Assembly (NCBI GenBank): GCA_038503075.1 | Contig: JBCAML010000013.1 | Span: forward strand, 1,599,721 to 1,663,720 | Origin: Gyromitra esculenta | Taxonomy: Eukaryota > Ascomycota > Pezizomycetes > Pezizales > Discinaceae | Length of the DNA stretch: 64,000 bases | Direction: 5' to 3' | Shown here: positions 36,501-46,199 of the stretch, one piece after another | Layout of the letters: every line of letters starts with the position of its first letter | Numbering within the stretch: position 1 is the stretch's first letter | Notes under the pieces: model-generated | Seen by the model: the letters and a program-made list of their open reading frames with translations, nothing else | Told to the model about the DNA's origin: nothing | Database searches by the model: none | Made by a program: the position numbers and the translations under genes

Positions 36501-36987
36501 ACTTCATCCTGCTGCGCTCACCCACTCGCCCCTTCATCAATCACTCGTCCTCTAAATAGTGTTGCTGTCTCTCCGTCGCGTGCCCATTTATTTGCTGCAT
36601 TCGACTTGATTGAGTAGAAGTCTGTTAAGCGAGAGGTGTGTATTCTGTTTCTTTGTTTCTGTTTCTGTTCCTCGTTCTGTTCCGTCCATCGTCCATCGTC
36701 CATTGTCCATCATCATCCCCCTCCTCGGATCCAATTGATGGCGACATCATCCAATTCCTCTCTGAATAATCGCTAACATCCTCTATAGCATATTAGAAAT
36801 AAAGCAGAAAGGTAATCCGATTCCTCATTCTCTCGTCGACTCGTTTTTCGCCGACTCTAAAAAATTATTTGCTTTTTTCTATACCCCCGCAGTGGCGCGA
36901 CACCATTCATCCTCACGTGTCCAATCCAACTAACTCACTCCCTCCCAGTCAATATCCCCGGTCGATCCACCCCAAAAATCACTCAAA
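33523..36987. other. Gene-free stretch and long promoter region
   Basis: The first half is AT-rich, with no gene. From about 35.1 kb it becomes G/C-skewed and low in complexity, with a G-rich tract at 35.83-35.87 kb. A pyrimidine-rich block at 36.43-36.49 kb then resembles the core promoter of strongly expressed fungal genes. Long frames here (35.5-36.5 kb) run through low-complexity sequence on both strands and look non-coding. Confidence 0.5.
36812..36892 (+). other. Predicted 5'-UTR intron of the 36988 gene
   Basis: GTAATC at 36812 pairs with a CCCGCAG acceptor ending at 36892. An earlier GCTAACATCCTCTATAG acceptor at 36771-36788 suggests a further leader intron. Leader introns are common in constitutively expressed fungal genes. 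Confidence 0.5.
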
Positions 36988-37194
36988 ATGCCTGCCCTCA
37001 ACCTTGCCGCGACCAGTTACACCCTCGTCAAGCGTTCGTCCAATAACTGGCCCTCCAAGAACCGTGGTGTTATGGTCGTCTTCTGCATCATTGGTACCCT
37101 CGCCCTCGTCATCCTCTCTCTGGTCATCCACAAAAAGCTTGCTGCATCCAGACAGAGGAGGGAGAAGGAAGAATTCCAACAGAGCGCGAAATAA
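36988..37194 (+). CDS. Small single-pass membrane protein, conserved in fungi
   Basis: A 68-aa protein: an N-terminal segment (MPALNLAATSYTLVKRSSNN), one strong transmembrane helix (GVMVVFCIIGTLALVILSLV), and a basic cytosolic tail (IHKKLAASRQRREKEEFQQS). Small fungal proteins of this plan, with LVKR before the helix and a charged tail after it, recur across ascomycetes but have no assigned role. The ATG sits in a good context (CAAAATGCC). A long CT-rich promoter and predicted leader introns precede it. It is short, but I consider it real because of the helix, codon use and promoter structure. Confidence 0.72.
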   Translation: MPALNLAATSYTLVKRSSNNWPSKNRGVMVVFCIIGTLALVILSLVIHKKLAASRQRREKEEFQQSAK

Positions 37195-39062
37195 ATGTTC
37201 GGAGAAATCGTGTATGATGGAAGTTTGGTTTTTTTTTTTTCAAAGTCACTTTGCGTTTTCCATTTTTTTTTATTTGTTGATGAGCGAATGAACCCGACGG
37301 ATGGATACGCCGGAATTGAATGTGGCGATAAAGACATAATGAGGAGGAAAGGGAGACCTGGACGAGTGATATCAAGGATGGATGGATGGAAAGAAAAACA
37401 TCATTATTATCCGGCAATAATACGCAATTGAATCGGTACTCCTGGATTTATTTTGCAATTCTGTACAATTAGTTTGCATTGTCTGTTAACGGGGGGCGGA
37501 GGAGTGATTGTATTATCTGATTGAAATGTCAATTTTGGAAATGCTTTTTTTCCCTCTCAAAATCTTTGAATGTGATGATCGCGTTGGTGGGGGGTTAACG
37601 ACGTTTGTTGGACACGTTTTATTTTGTCGTTTCTTCCTTCCTGTTTCTGTTCTTGGTCGTGCTTGGTCTTGGTGTCACGCCAACAGGATTTGGCAGGAAC
37701 GAAAGGAATCGATCTCTCGGCAACGGGAGAGGCTGGCCAAGTCGATTCACGAGTATGCAAGTTGGCCTTGGCTGCGGGTACCTGAGTGGTACTTTGGCAC
37801 TGTCTTTTCTCGTTTTTTGCTGCTCGAAAAGTGTTTAGGATTGTTTGTTTGTCTGGTGCTGGTGCTGGTGCTGGCCCTGGATGAACGAGTGGGTGGATGA
37901 ATTCCAGGGTTAGGGTTGTGATTCGTATCTCGTTCGGATGGTATAGTACTGGTGGGTGGGGGTGAATGGTGGGGATGGATTAGATTTGCTGATTGAATGA
38001 TTGGCTGGCTGGCTGGCTGCGGGTTGATGTGTTAGTACTGGTAGTGGTTGGATGGTGAATCTTCTATGGGGCTTGGATCGTTGGTGGGTGGTGTGGTCTT
38101 GGCACTTGGGGGTGTTTTGGATTTTGGATTTTGGATTTTATCGTAGGGACTTTGGGTGGACTGGTGGCTTGTGTGGGTTGATGGGACTGGTGTTGGTAGG
38201 TACTGGTAGGTACTGGTAGGTTCATAGTACTTTGGTTGATAGATATGGTAGTAATCTCGTGTCCAGCACCTCTCACGTTGCAGCCCTGGTAGTAAGGGAT
38301 GAGGACGAGCCTAGGTTCATGATGTCTAGATCTATAGATGGTGGATGAGTTGGGTAGTGGTTTGGATGGCAGGTGAGCAGATGTATAATGTGGGGACGGT
38401 GGCTCCGGGAGGACTCATGGCGTTCCACTCGCTCACTATATCAGTTATCTTCTCGGGTTTGACCAACTGCAGGGGGTAGAGGAGTCTAATACGGTAGTGA
38501 ACTCTTTTGATTGGAGTAATATTTAAGTTACCGCATTTGGAGGTGTTGGCAGCGACCCTTGGTGGGCTTATCTAGTAAACTCAGCAGTGAGAACTATTTG
38601 TGTTCCGGATATATAGCTATAGCCAAACTCCTTGGATAATGGTTTCAGAGTATGTGGCTATGTTCATCTGCTTCACACAGAGCCAACTTCTATATGGTGC
38701 TCTTTCACTTCAATGTTACATAGAAAGCTGTAACCACGCCCATCACTCGTTTCCTGCCAATCTATTCGTCGTCCCTTCGCTCTAGCTGAAAAATTCCCAC
38801 TGAATGCAAAATCTGTGCACAGTGGGCCTGATCATTGGCTTTGATGGTGCTTAAATAACCACCTTAAGCGATATCCCCCCCCATCTTCCATATTCATCCA
38901 CAGGATCCACCAACTAACTGTCTTTCGACCATCGAGTTAAGCTACATCCACAGATAGGTCACCACATCGAAACTACACTATTGACTAGCTATAGGTAGAA
39001 ACCTGCAGCCCCGCACAAACACCCCATCTCTATCAAGCGGCAGACAACCGCCTCTAGAAAAA
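37195..39062. other. 3' region and intergenic low-complexity DNA
   Basis: T- and G-rich sequence follows the small membrane-protein gene, with GGCTGGCTGGCTGG and GGTAGGTACTGGTAGGTACT type short repeats at about 37.9-38.2 kb. No gene is supported. The last ~150 bp is the promoter and leader of the next gene. Confidence 0.5.
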
Positions 39063-39512
39063 ATGTGTAAACACACCACAACCATATACATCTGCGGCCA
39101 CCAAACCAGAAACATGCTCCCGACCAGCCCAACCTGCACTAACGGGAACCTCCACCCCCACGGCCCTAACGCCTTATTCCATACCTGTAAAGTCCGCCGG
39201 ATCTGCCCGCAGTGCACCGCGGAGAACGAAGCGCTGGGAACCGCGATCCTGGAAGAAAATCAGCGGGTAGCGGATGCGAGGAGGTTCCGTGAGCTTCATG
39301 GAGTGCTCGATGGGGTAGGTCCGGGTGATGGCGAGGGGGATGCGAAGACATTCGAGGAAGGTAAGAGAGCGGTGGATGGGACGTATGAGGCGGAGAGAAA
39401 GGTTAGGATGCTGGGGATGCATCCTGAGGTTGTGGCTTGGTCGCAGGGTGCGGCGGAGGCTGGAGCTCCGGGTATGGATAAGGCAGCACAGGATGGGTTT
39501 GTTGGGTCGTAG
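39063..39512 (+). CDS. Small Cys/His-containing fungal protein
   Basis: A 149-aa single-exon frame starting MCKHTTTIYICGHQTRNM. Then come PTCTNGN and FHTCKVRRICPQCTAENEAL, so Cys and His fall in C-x-H, C-x-H, C and C-x-x-C positions compatible with a zinc-binding fold. The second half is acidic and helical (AILEENQRVADARRFRELHG, EAERKVRMLGMHPEVV). Proteins with an MCK..T.Y.CGH start and a downstream CxxC are common in filamentous ascomycetes and uncharacterised. The codon use is GC-rich, and the A-rich ATG context supports translation. The function is unknown. Confidence 0.7.
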   Translation: MCKHTTTIYICGHQTRNMLPTSPTCTNGNLHPHGPNALFHTCKVRRICPQCTAENEALGTAILEENQRVADARRFRELHGVLDGVGPGDGEGDAKTFEEGKRAVDGTYEAERKVRMLGMHPEVVAWSQGAAEAGAPGMDKAAQDGFVGS

Positions 39513-40979
39513 GTCTTTTGGATGAAGGGTGGAGGGGAGGGGGACTTGGTTTGGGGTGATGGGTTTGGCGGCGTCATGGCGTATCACTCTTTGTGGTGCT
39601 TTGTAGTTTAATTCTCTGTGGGGCTAGTTTTTTCTCCTGGGATAGGCGGTGTTCAGTTAATTTAAAGATTTTTAATTCTGGATGGGGGTTTTATGATTTC
39701 TGATAGAATGTCGTGCAGTGGAGTGTGGTAGCTTAAATCCGTAAAGAAAGTTTATCTTAATGAGTATTGCGGTATGTGTGTGTATAGCGTGGATGTTAAT
39801 GGAAATAACTGCTGGATAGTGCCTTAATGCTGGCTGTGGTTTTGTTGTTCGCTGCAGCACTTAGTATCTTGTTTTCTCCATTTCTTCCTTGTTAGATCTT
39901 TAGTGTTATGTTAATGTACATACATACAGTCATCGCACCTCAAAGTCACTGATAAACATCTGCGATCGAAATAGCAGCTTAAACGGAGATGTGCTTTCCC
40001 TCGCTTCACCTCGTATTCGACTACTGCTCGGAATTACGTCGATAGCAGGCTTCAGCCCTATTAAGAATATTAATCAAGAAACAGGGTTGGTTTTAGCTCC
40101 CTGAGTAAGTAAGTAAGTAAGTAAGTAAATTTCATCTACGCATCCAACCCTCGGGTTATAGCGACATTTTAGCTCCTTGATGTTTTTTTTTAGAAACGGT
40201 CACAACAGTTAAAGCCACCGCATGATAACCTTCTACATCTATAGTCGCTTTCTGGAAGGTGGTTGCGTTCGGCCTGCATGTACTTAAAACAATCGCCGTA
40301 GTATAATTTGTTGATTTCTCACGTCGACCGAAGTAGAGACCGCTCGTCCAACACCTTTTCGAATTGGTACTTATGCACTAGGATGAACTAGAGGTTCTCG
40401 AAGAACAACTACTTCTCAAAGTCTGATTACGATGTCACAGCGATCTCCGTACAATATTCTTCATGCGCGACAAGCGTGTGTTAGGTCTCGTACTCCAGAA
40501 GCTGGATAACCACATCTCTTCGAGTGTTTTGACGGCTCAAGAAGCGGGAGCTCTTTAATCTGGAATCGTTGAAACACATCTCTCTAGCACACACAATTTA
40601 GGAGTATCTTAAACGACGCACAAAATAGACATAGGTGGCTCCTTAAGCCATGTTTAGTAGGTGAAGGTGAAGTAATTATTTTTGGGAAAGATGTTAATGA
40701 GGAAACATGGAGGCAAATACTTAACCCAGGGTCTGAAGGAACATTTCCGATGTGTCACCTCGCCCTTGCAGCAACCTCCTCCATCATCCAACAATACTTC
40801 ACCCAGAGGAGACATAAACTCATCGTTCCGTCACAAGAACCGAGCGTATTACCTCTTCGGGTTAATTGGTTCGTAGTTGGAAATGTTTTTTGTCTCAACA
40901 ACCACCTGCTGGGGATAGGCAGACGGCGTGCTTCGCCAGCAGACATTACCGCGGTCTGTAGTGTAGAGACGCTGAATTC
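39513..40979. other. Gene-free stretch
   Basis: AT-rich, no supported gene. It includes a perfect (GTAA)6 microsatellite at 40105-40128. The sequence at 40.2-40.6 kb is less AT-rich, but I could not read a protein family from it in any frame. Confidence 0.5.
40105..40128. repeat. (GTAA)6 microsatellite
   Basis: Six perfect GTAA tetramers. Confidence 0.95.
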
Positions 40980-41878
40980 TTGGGCAGCATAGCCGATAGT
41001 ACAGCATGTTTAAAATATCTGAGATCATTCCATGGGAATCAGCCGATCTCCAATCCTTTATCCGGTCTACAGATATCTAAGGCAGCTCGCCTTGAGGTAG
41101 ATTCACCTGACCACTTACCTGACCATGTACATCCCATTGCAAAAAATGCACTACAAACAAATGGTGTTGCTATCATTCACTTAAAACCCTCGGACTTCGA
41201 TAGTACGTATATACTCAATCTCGCGAGAGCGCTTGGCGTGCTGGTAGATCACTCGAAGATCAGTGATCCGCTTTGGGATGTAAAACCTAAGTCCGGATTG
41301 TATCTTGCGCGATCTCAAACTAGCAACTATTTTCCTTGGCATGCTGTGAGTGAATTCCTCCTCAATAGCGATATTTACTCCAATAACGGCTAATAGATTC
41401 TTATGGGTAGGATTTCTCTTTTGACAAAGCCCCCCCTCGATATTTTGCGCTTCACGTTATTCACTCGGATCGATTCGGTGGTGGTAAGCTTAGAGTTCTT
41501 CCTCTAGACCAGATTCTTTCCATATTAAACCCTTCGACAATAGAGACCTTAAAGCGGCCGGCGTTTCGGATGAAAGCTCCAAAGGAATTTCAGAAAGACT
41601 TCACTAGTGCTCCGTAACTTCAGACAGAAAGATTCGATATCGGAGGGAGATCATTGAACCGTTGGATATAAAGGCTAGGAGAGCTTTAGAAGAGCTGGAT
41701 TCAGTGCTCCAGAGTTCGGGGGGACAGCGAATTGGCAAGGATTTTGGGCGATGATATTATGAAAGATGGGACGATTGTATGTCTTGATATTAATGCGAGA
41801 TGGGTGCATGCGAGAGGCCAGGTACTAGATCTACAAATATGGCTGAGGAGGGTTCGATGGGGCCCAGAGGAATTTTAA
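40980..41878 (+). pseudogene. TauD/TfdA-like Fe(II)/2-oxoglutarate dioxygenase, broken
   Basis: The N-terminal part is intact: KNALQTNGVAIIHLKPSDFD, LARALGVLVDH, DPLWDVKPKSGLYLARSQTS, YFPWHA. A GTGAGT...GTAG intron then joins to DFSFDKAPPRYFALHVIHSD, creating the iron-binding HAD (HxD) motif. RFGGGKLRVLPLDQIL, RPAFRMKAPKEFQ follow, and then the frame hits a stop. Downstream, in a second frame, come IRYRREIIEPL and ARRALEELDSVLQ. After a further one-base shift at a run of six G (41718-41723) come DDIMKDGTIVCLDINARWVH (distal His) and LRRVRWGPEEF to a stop at 41876-41878. All parts of the enzyme are present in order, so this is a recent pseudogene. A segment is also missing before IRYRREII. The G-run shift could be a sequencing error, but the first break could not. 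Confidence 0.75.
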
Positions 41879-42447
41879 TTGAGAAAGTTCTAATCCATAT
41901 GACTTACTTACGCTAAAAGCTCTTGTTTTATCGAACGAGCGATTGTTTCATAAGGCTGTTATTATCTTAGTAAATTTACACCTCATCTCCTTACTAGTGT
42001 TTACTAAGCCCCTAGCGCCACAAAGATGGTGTTTCGAACTAAAATATGCGGCGTGGTAGGAGCTAAAATTGATAGGATGGTGGAGCCTCAACTACAAATC
42101 GCTATCTCTACGTAGAAGTGGTTTAGATAAAGGGATATGTAATGGACCTGGATAACGTAAGAACTAATGCCCAGATTTTCTACATTATCGTAATGAAACC
42201 GCTAGGTGATCTAGATTTCCTTTTTCTGCATTTGCCTTTCCTCTCCACCTGGCCTTCTTACTACCTCTTGAATTTCATTCTTTAATTCTCTTATACTTTC
42301 CCTCTTTATGGGTAGTTCGTCTATTTTTCCGTTCTTTACATATAGAAAATCAATACAATGACTATAGGACAAATCGCAAGCTGTTATATGACGGTATCTT
42401 TTATGAGAATCGATATATATCAGAATATAAAGTACAGGGAAAATATG

Positions 42448-42533
42448 GTATAACGAGGCTTGGCTCAAGAATTCAATATTTCACCACCTAATGGAGATCA
42501 GTTTATTAGCCAAGCCTGTCAAGCCTCGCTATA
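42448..42533. repeat. Hairpin MITE, copy 2 (GGTATAAC family)
   Basis: Starts GGTATAACGAGGCTTGGC and ends with AAGCCTCGCTATATC. It corresponds, in reverse orientation, to the element at 1693-1779. Confidence 0.65.
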
Positions 42534-42743
42534 TCTTCTGCCTCGCGATCCCCTCCACTGCTCTAAGACTTTGGTGTCTAAAGTAGAGGGGTGTGCTTGC
42601 CTACCAGGAGAAGAACCTGGAAACAGTGTGTGTGGCTTTGATGCCAATAGCATCGGGCATGGTTCCGTAGCATACAAAGCCACACCACCATGTTTTCTGG
42701 TTCGTATGCCTGCTAGCAAGTAACGTAAACTATTTCGTGCATA

Positions 42744-42842
42744 CTCAAGCGGCCGAAATCTTTCCAGGTCATGTGACTCGATTTGACAGGTTAATTTCTC
42801 ATTAGTTGACCACTTGAGCTGAAAAGATTCCGGCCACTTGAG
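42744..42842. mobile_element. 99-bp MITE, family A, copy 1
   Basis: CTCAAGCGGCCGAAATCTTT on the left is inverted as AAAGATTCCGGCCACTTGAG on the right. It is flanked by TA at 42742-42743 and 42843-42844. A same-length copy lies in the opposite orientation at 53958-54056. Confidence 0.85.
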
Positions 42843-43258
42843 TACACCCTGGTAATTTTCGCTTATAAGCAGAGACCATCGGCTATAATTGAGTTGGATA
42901 GGCGAACGGTAGAGCTCCTCCAACAAAAACTGGATGGGTTTTGCATACGTAAAAAAGCACAATAACGCAAACAGTTGGACCTTATATCTGCTGTGCCCCA
43001 CTCCAAAAGCAAAAAAATCCAAGACGGATTAGGTAGCCACATCCAGGCCACAGCTGCAAGCCTCCCGTTTAGAGGTACTGACACCCCCACCGATTTAACG
43101 CACATTTGGTCTCTAGGTTATCTATGTCAAATATAGTCTCAAACTTTGGTGCTCGGCGTCGACCGATAGCAGGTGAAAGGAGGGTTAAAAGGAATACCTC
43201 GGTAACGAAATGGAACGTACCTATATAACCAATAGTACAGGCTGTCAGATGCACAGAG

Positions 43259-43550
43259 TAGGGATCGGACTTGTAATAATACCGTATTGTAATGTAATGT
43301 ATTTTATGTATTATACAGTATTAAAAGATAAAATACGGTGGATAAAATACATACCAGTACTGATATAGGTTAAGGTATGGTTAACTGCCAGTTTTGGGGG
43401 GGGTTCTAGGCCTCGACAGGGAAAAAAGGGCCCAGTCAGGCAGCCCCGGCTTGGGAGTGGTCTGTGCGGGTATGTATCGTATTATTGATACAATACAATA
43501 CTCGTAAAATACGGTATTTTATTATAAAATACGTATTTTACCGATCCCTA
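43259..43550. mobile_element. 292-bp hAT-type MITE with 8-bp target duplication
   Basis: Termini TAGGGATCGG and CCGATCCCTA are perfect inverted repeats. The flanks carry an identical 8-mer, GCACAGAG, at 43251-43258 and 43551-43558. An 8-bp duplication with TAGGG-type ends is diagnostic of hAT transposition. The interior is AT-rich with repeated AAAATACGGTA and TATTTTA motifs and has no coding capacity. Confidence 0.88.
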
Positions 43551-43888
43551 GCACAGAGGTTCGCATCAACATTAACTATCACTATCGTCCAGGAGCGCCT
43601 TTCAAATTCTCGTATCTAATAGCTTGCATTGCATGTACTAGCTAAAAACAAATGATGACGTGTAAGTGCACCTAGGTACTACTCTACTCATGTCGCCAGT
43701 ATTATTGTCAGTCACGTGACGAATTTGACCAATCAAATCCGAATCTCCCGCCCATTAGTCAGCCCGTGACCGACATTAATTCTGGTGACATGAGCAATAA
43801 ATCATGAAGAACCTAAAAACAAGGGCATTAGGTTGACCAATCAACAAGTTGATATAGCTAGATCCAGCCAACTAGAAAACCCGACCTA

Positions 43889-44115
43889 GAGTCGTTCCTA
43901 AGGGTGTGACGAAACTGGGGGTGTGACGAATCTCATCCAAAATCAACAGAACACGAACAAAAAAACCACGAAAAAGCTGGTAGTATCTATGGAAAGTAAA
44001 TAGAATTCTCCTGATAGCTCGGAAAGGGGAGAACTTTGATCCCACTGATCTTAATTCCCGACTTTTTAGGAAACTCGTCACACCCCCAGTTTCGCCATAC
44101 GCCCAGGGGCGACTC
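43889..44115. mobile_element. 227-bp MITE, family D, copy 1
   Basis: GAGTCGTTCCTAAGGGTGTG on the left is the imperfect inverse of the right end, CATACGCCCAGGGGCGACTC. The inner part of each arm (GACGAAACTGGGGGTGTGAC and its inverse) matches better. TA flanks both sides. A second copy in the same orientation lies at 45694-45921. Confidence 0.8.
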
Positions 44116-44549
44116 TAGAACATGCATCTTCAGGTTCTTCATGTGCTATCCAAGTATAGGAATAATAGCTACAACACCACAAAACCAACATCCTCAATAC
44201 CCAGATGTGGTAGCTATGTTGCGAGTTGTGGTTGAGTCTAGGGGAGACTCGGTTGCTATCTAGGCGAACACACCAGTTACCTATTTTTTCCCAATCAGTA
44301 GTACTGGCGGCCGTAGTTACGGTTGGCCTGGTGTTTTACATGTCATCCAAATGCGATTAGGACAGCCTGTGTGGGAAGTCTACACTTATACTGTAGACTC
44401 TGTCATACTATAACATTCACAAATTGGCCTCAACTACTGCTCTGTTTCTAGTATCGAAGCAGGACTTTTCGCTGCACTAGCCATCATCACTGGAGGGTTG
44501 GCTCTGTCTTGATCGAGGTTCCATCTCTTCTTTAGGATCCAACATCTAT

Positions 44550-44672
44550 AGCGTACGGCGAAAAACATCGAAAAACGTGAGACTTGGGGCTCGGGGCGGT
44601 TATTGGCTCCCCAGAGTTCTCGAGGAAATTCTAACAATTGGCTTGGCCTTGATCTTTTTTGCCGTACGCTGG
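44550..44672. mobile_element. About 123-bp MITE, copy 2 of the 11.82-kb family
   Basis: Begins AGCGTACGGCGAAAAACATC and ends inverted as TTTTTTGCCGTACGCT. The interior GGCTCCCCAGAGTTCTCGAG matches the 11.8-kb copy. The C-rich state here against the T-rich state there (CTCGAG against TTTGAG) suggests that the 11.8-kb copy is the more mutated. Confidence 0.65.
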
Positions 44673-44766
44673 ATCTGCATTCCGAGGATCGATAAGCTCA
44701 AATTGGGATTACGCCATCTACGGCTAAGCCAAAAAAAAACAACTGGGCCTGGCGTAGGGAGGAGTA

Positions 44767-44874
44767 CTCGTGCTGCCGAAAAGTCTTCGGACCACGTGAT
44801 GGATAACATGCAGTTAAACTCTGATAACTAGCCGTTATTCTGCACATGACCCGAAGACTTTTCGGCAGCACGAG
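44767..44874. mobile_element. 108-bp MITE with about 24-bp perfect arms
   Basis: CTCGTGCTGCCGAAAAGTCT (continuing TCGG) is perfectly inverted at the right end, ending CAGCACGAG. TA duplications are at 44765-44766 and 44875-44876. Perfect arms suggest a recent insertion. Confidence 0.85.
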
Positions 44875-45261
44875 TAGAGGCAGAGCCATGTAATATGGTG
44901 GACGAAGCGATTAACGTGTACCAGATTTTGGGGAGTAATAGAAAAACATCCTCCCTACTTATAATGTATTTCAAACCGACCATTACATCTCTTGTAGGCT
45001 CTATATAAATGGTCAGTTATAGTCCATTGATTGAGAGTGATTGCACAGCACTATAAAATTTTGAAAATTGTAATTTTGTATGGCGATTGTGGGGGAAAAA
45101 AGGAAAATACAACATCAAGAGGTCTTAGCTAGGCAGGTCTGAGACCAAGGCAAGGCAAAAAGGTCTCCCAGCCTGTCTCCTGTTGCCTCCAAAGCACCCA
45201 ACCTATGCAAAACCAAGGCATACGCTCAAGCCTTGGTTGTATTATAGGTCACATATAGGTA

Positions 45262-45494
45262 CAGTCTCGTTCGAAAAGTCTTGGCACCCCTCGTCTCTAT
45301 TAAGCACGACTGCCGACGGATTGAGGCTGTAATTTTTGTAGAAGATAGCTATGTGAGGTAGTTAGATGTTATTTAGCATCTGAGGATCTCCATAGTTTTC
45401 TACCCTTTTGAATTGCTCTTTTCCAGTTCGATTCATAGCTATTTAGTTTATTATCAACAACTAGTAGGGTGCCAGGGCTTTGCGAACGTGACTG
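45262..45494. mobile_element. 233-bp pogo-type MITE, family B, copy 1
   Basis: The left end is CAGTCTCGTTCGAAAAGTCT and the right end closes GCGAACGTGACTG. TA duplications are at 45260-45261 and 45495-45496. A full-length copy of exactly the same size lies inverted at 52124-52356. Confidence 0.88.
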
Positions 45495-45693
45495 TACACG
45501 TCAATCGCTTCGTGCACATAAAACTAGGCATGGTGTCTCAGCTCTCCCGCGGAAGTTACCATCGCGACAGCCTTGATGTTTCAGAACACCATTGCGGGCT
45601 TGGTTTTGCCGACAACCGTCGACGACTACGTTCGATTTAGAACGAGAGTTTGAGTTGATGAGCACCACTCGAGATATCCAGAATAAGGGGTTA

Positions 45694-45921
45694 GACTCGT
45701 TCCTGGGTGTATGACGAAACTGGAGGCGTGACAAATCTCACCCAAAATCAACGGGGCACGAAGAAAAAAAAACACGAAAAAGTTGGTAGTATCTATGGAA
45801 AGTAAATAGAATTCTCCTGATAGCTCGGAAAGGGAAGAACCTCGACCTCATTGATTTTAATTTTTGATTTCTTAGGAAATTCGTTACACCCCTAGTTTCG
45901 TCATACACCTAGGAGCGACTC
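45694..45921. mobile_element. 228-bp MITE, family D, copy 2
   Basis: Same family and orientation as 43889-44115. It shares the interior GGTAGTATCTATGGAAAGTA and the GATAGCTCGGAAAGG block. Its ends are GACTCGTTCCTGGGTGTATG and GGAGCGACTC, flanked by TA. Confidence 0.8.
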
Positions 45922-46199
45922 TAGGGAGATGTCATTCGTCGTGGTTGGTATTACTGTGACTATTTTATGACCTACGTTGCTGATAGCTAGATCTTGGGGT
46001 GGCTGTGTAGCGAACAGCTTTGGGTTGCACAGATACCCCACCATCATGATAGATAGCCTTTAAGGAAAGGTTCTAACTTTGCAGGTTTTTGGAAATACCT
46101 ACGCACAAGGTCTTGAGTACACGCTATTGAAAAAATGAGGTATGGAGGGCCCACACAGAAATCATAAGCTATTAAGGCTAATCTGTTCAGTAGTTTTCA

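Larger units (their letters stand above)
41879..46199. other. MITE-dense gene desert
   Basis: No gene is supported. At least eight separate inverted-repeat elements lie between 42.4 and 46 kb, described individually. The 167-aa frame at 42519-43022 (-) runs through repeat DNA and has no family features. Confidence 0.6.

Noticed and set aside
35472..36540. Several 80-140 aa frames on both strands
   Set aside because: G- or C-skewed low-complexity sequence keeps many frames open; no motif, and the region looks like a promoter.
42519..43022. 167-aa minus-strand frame
   Set aside because: It overlaps two inverted-repeat elements, and its apparent conservation with 1.6-1.8 kb is DNA repeat similarity.
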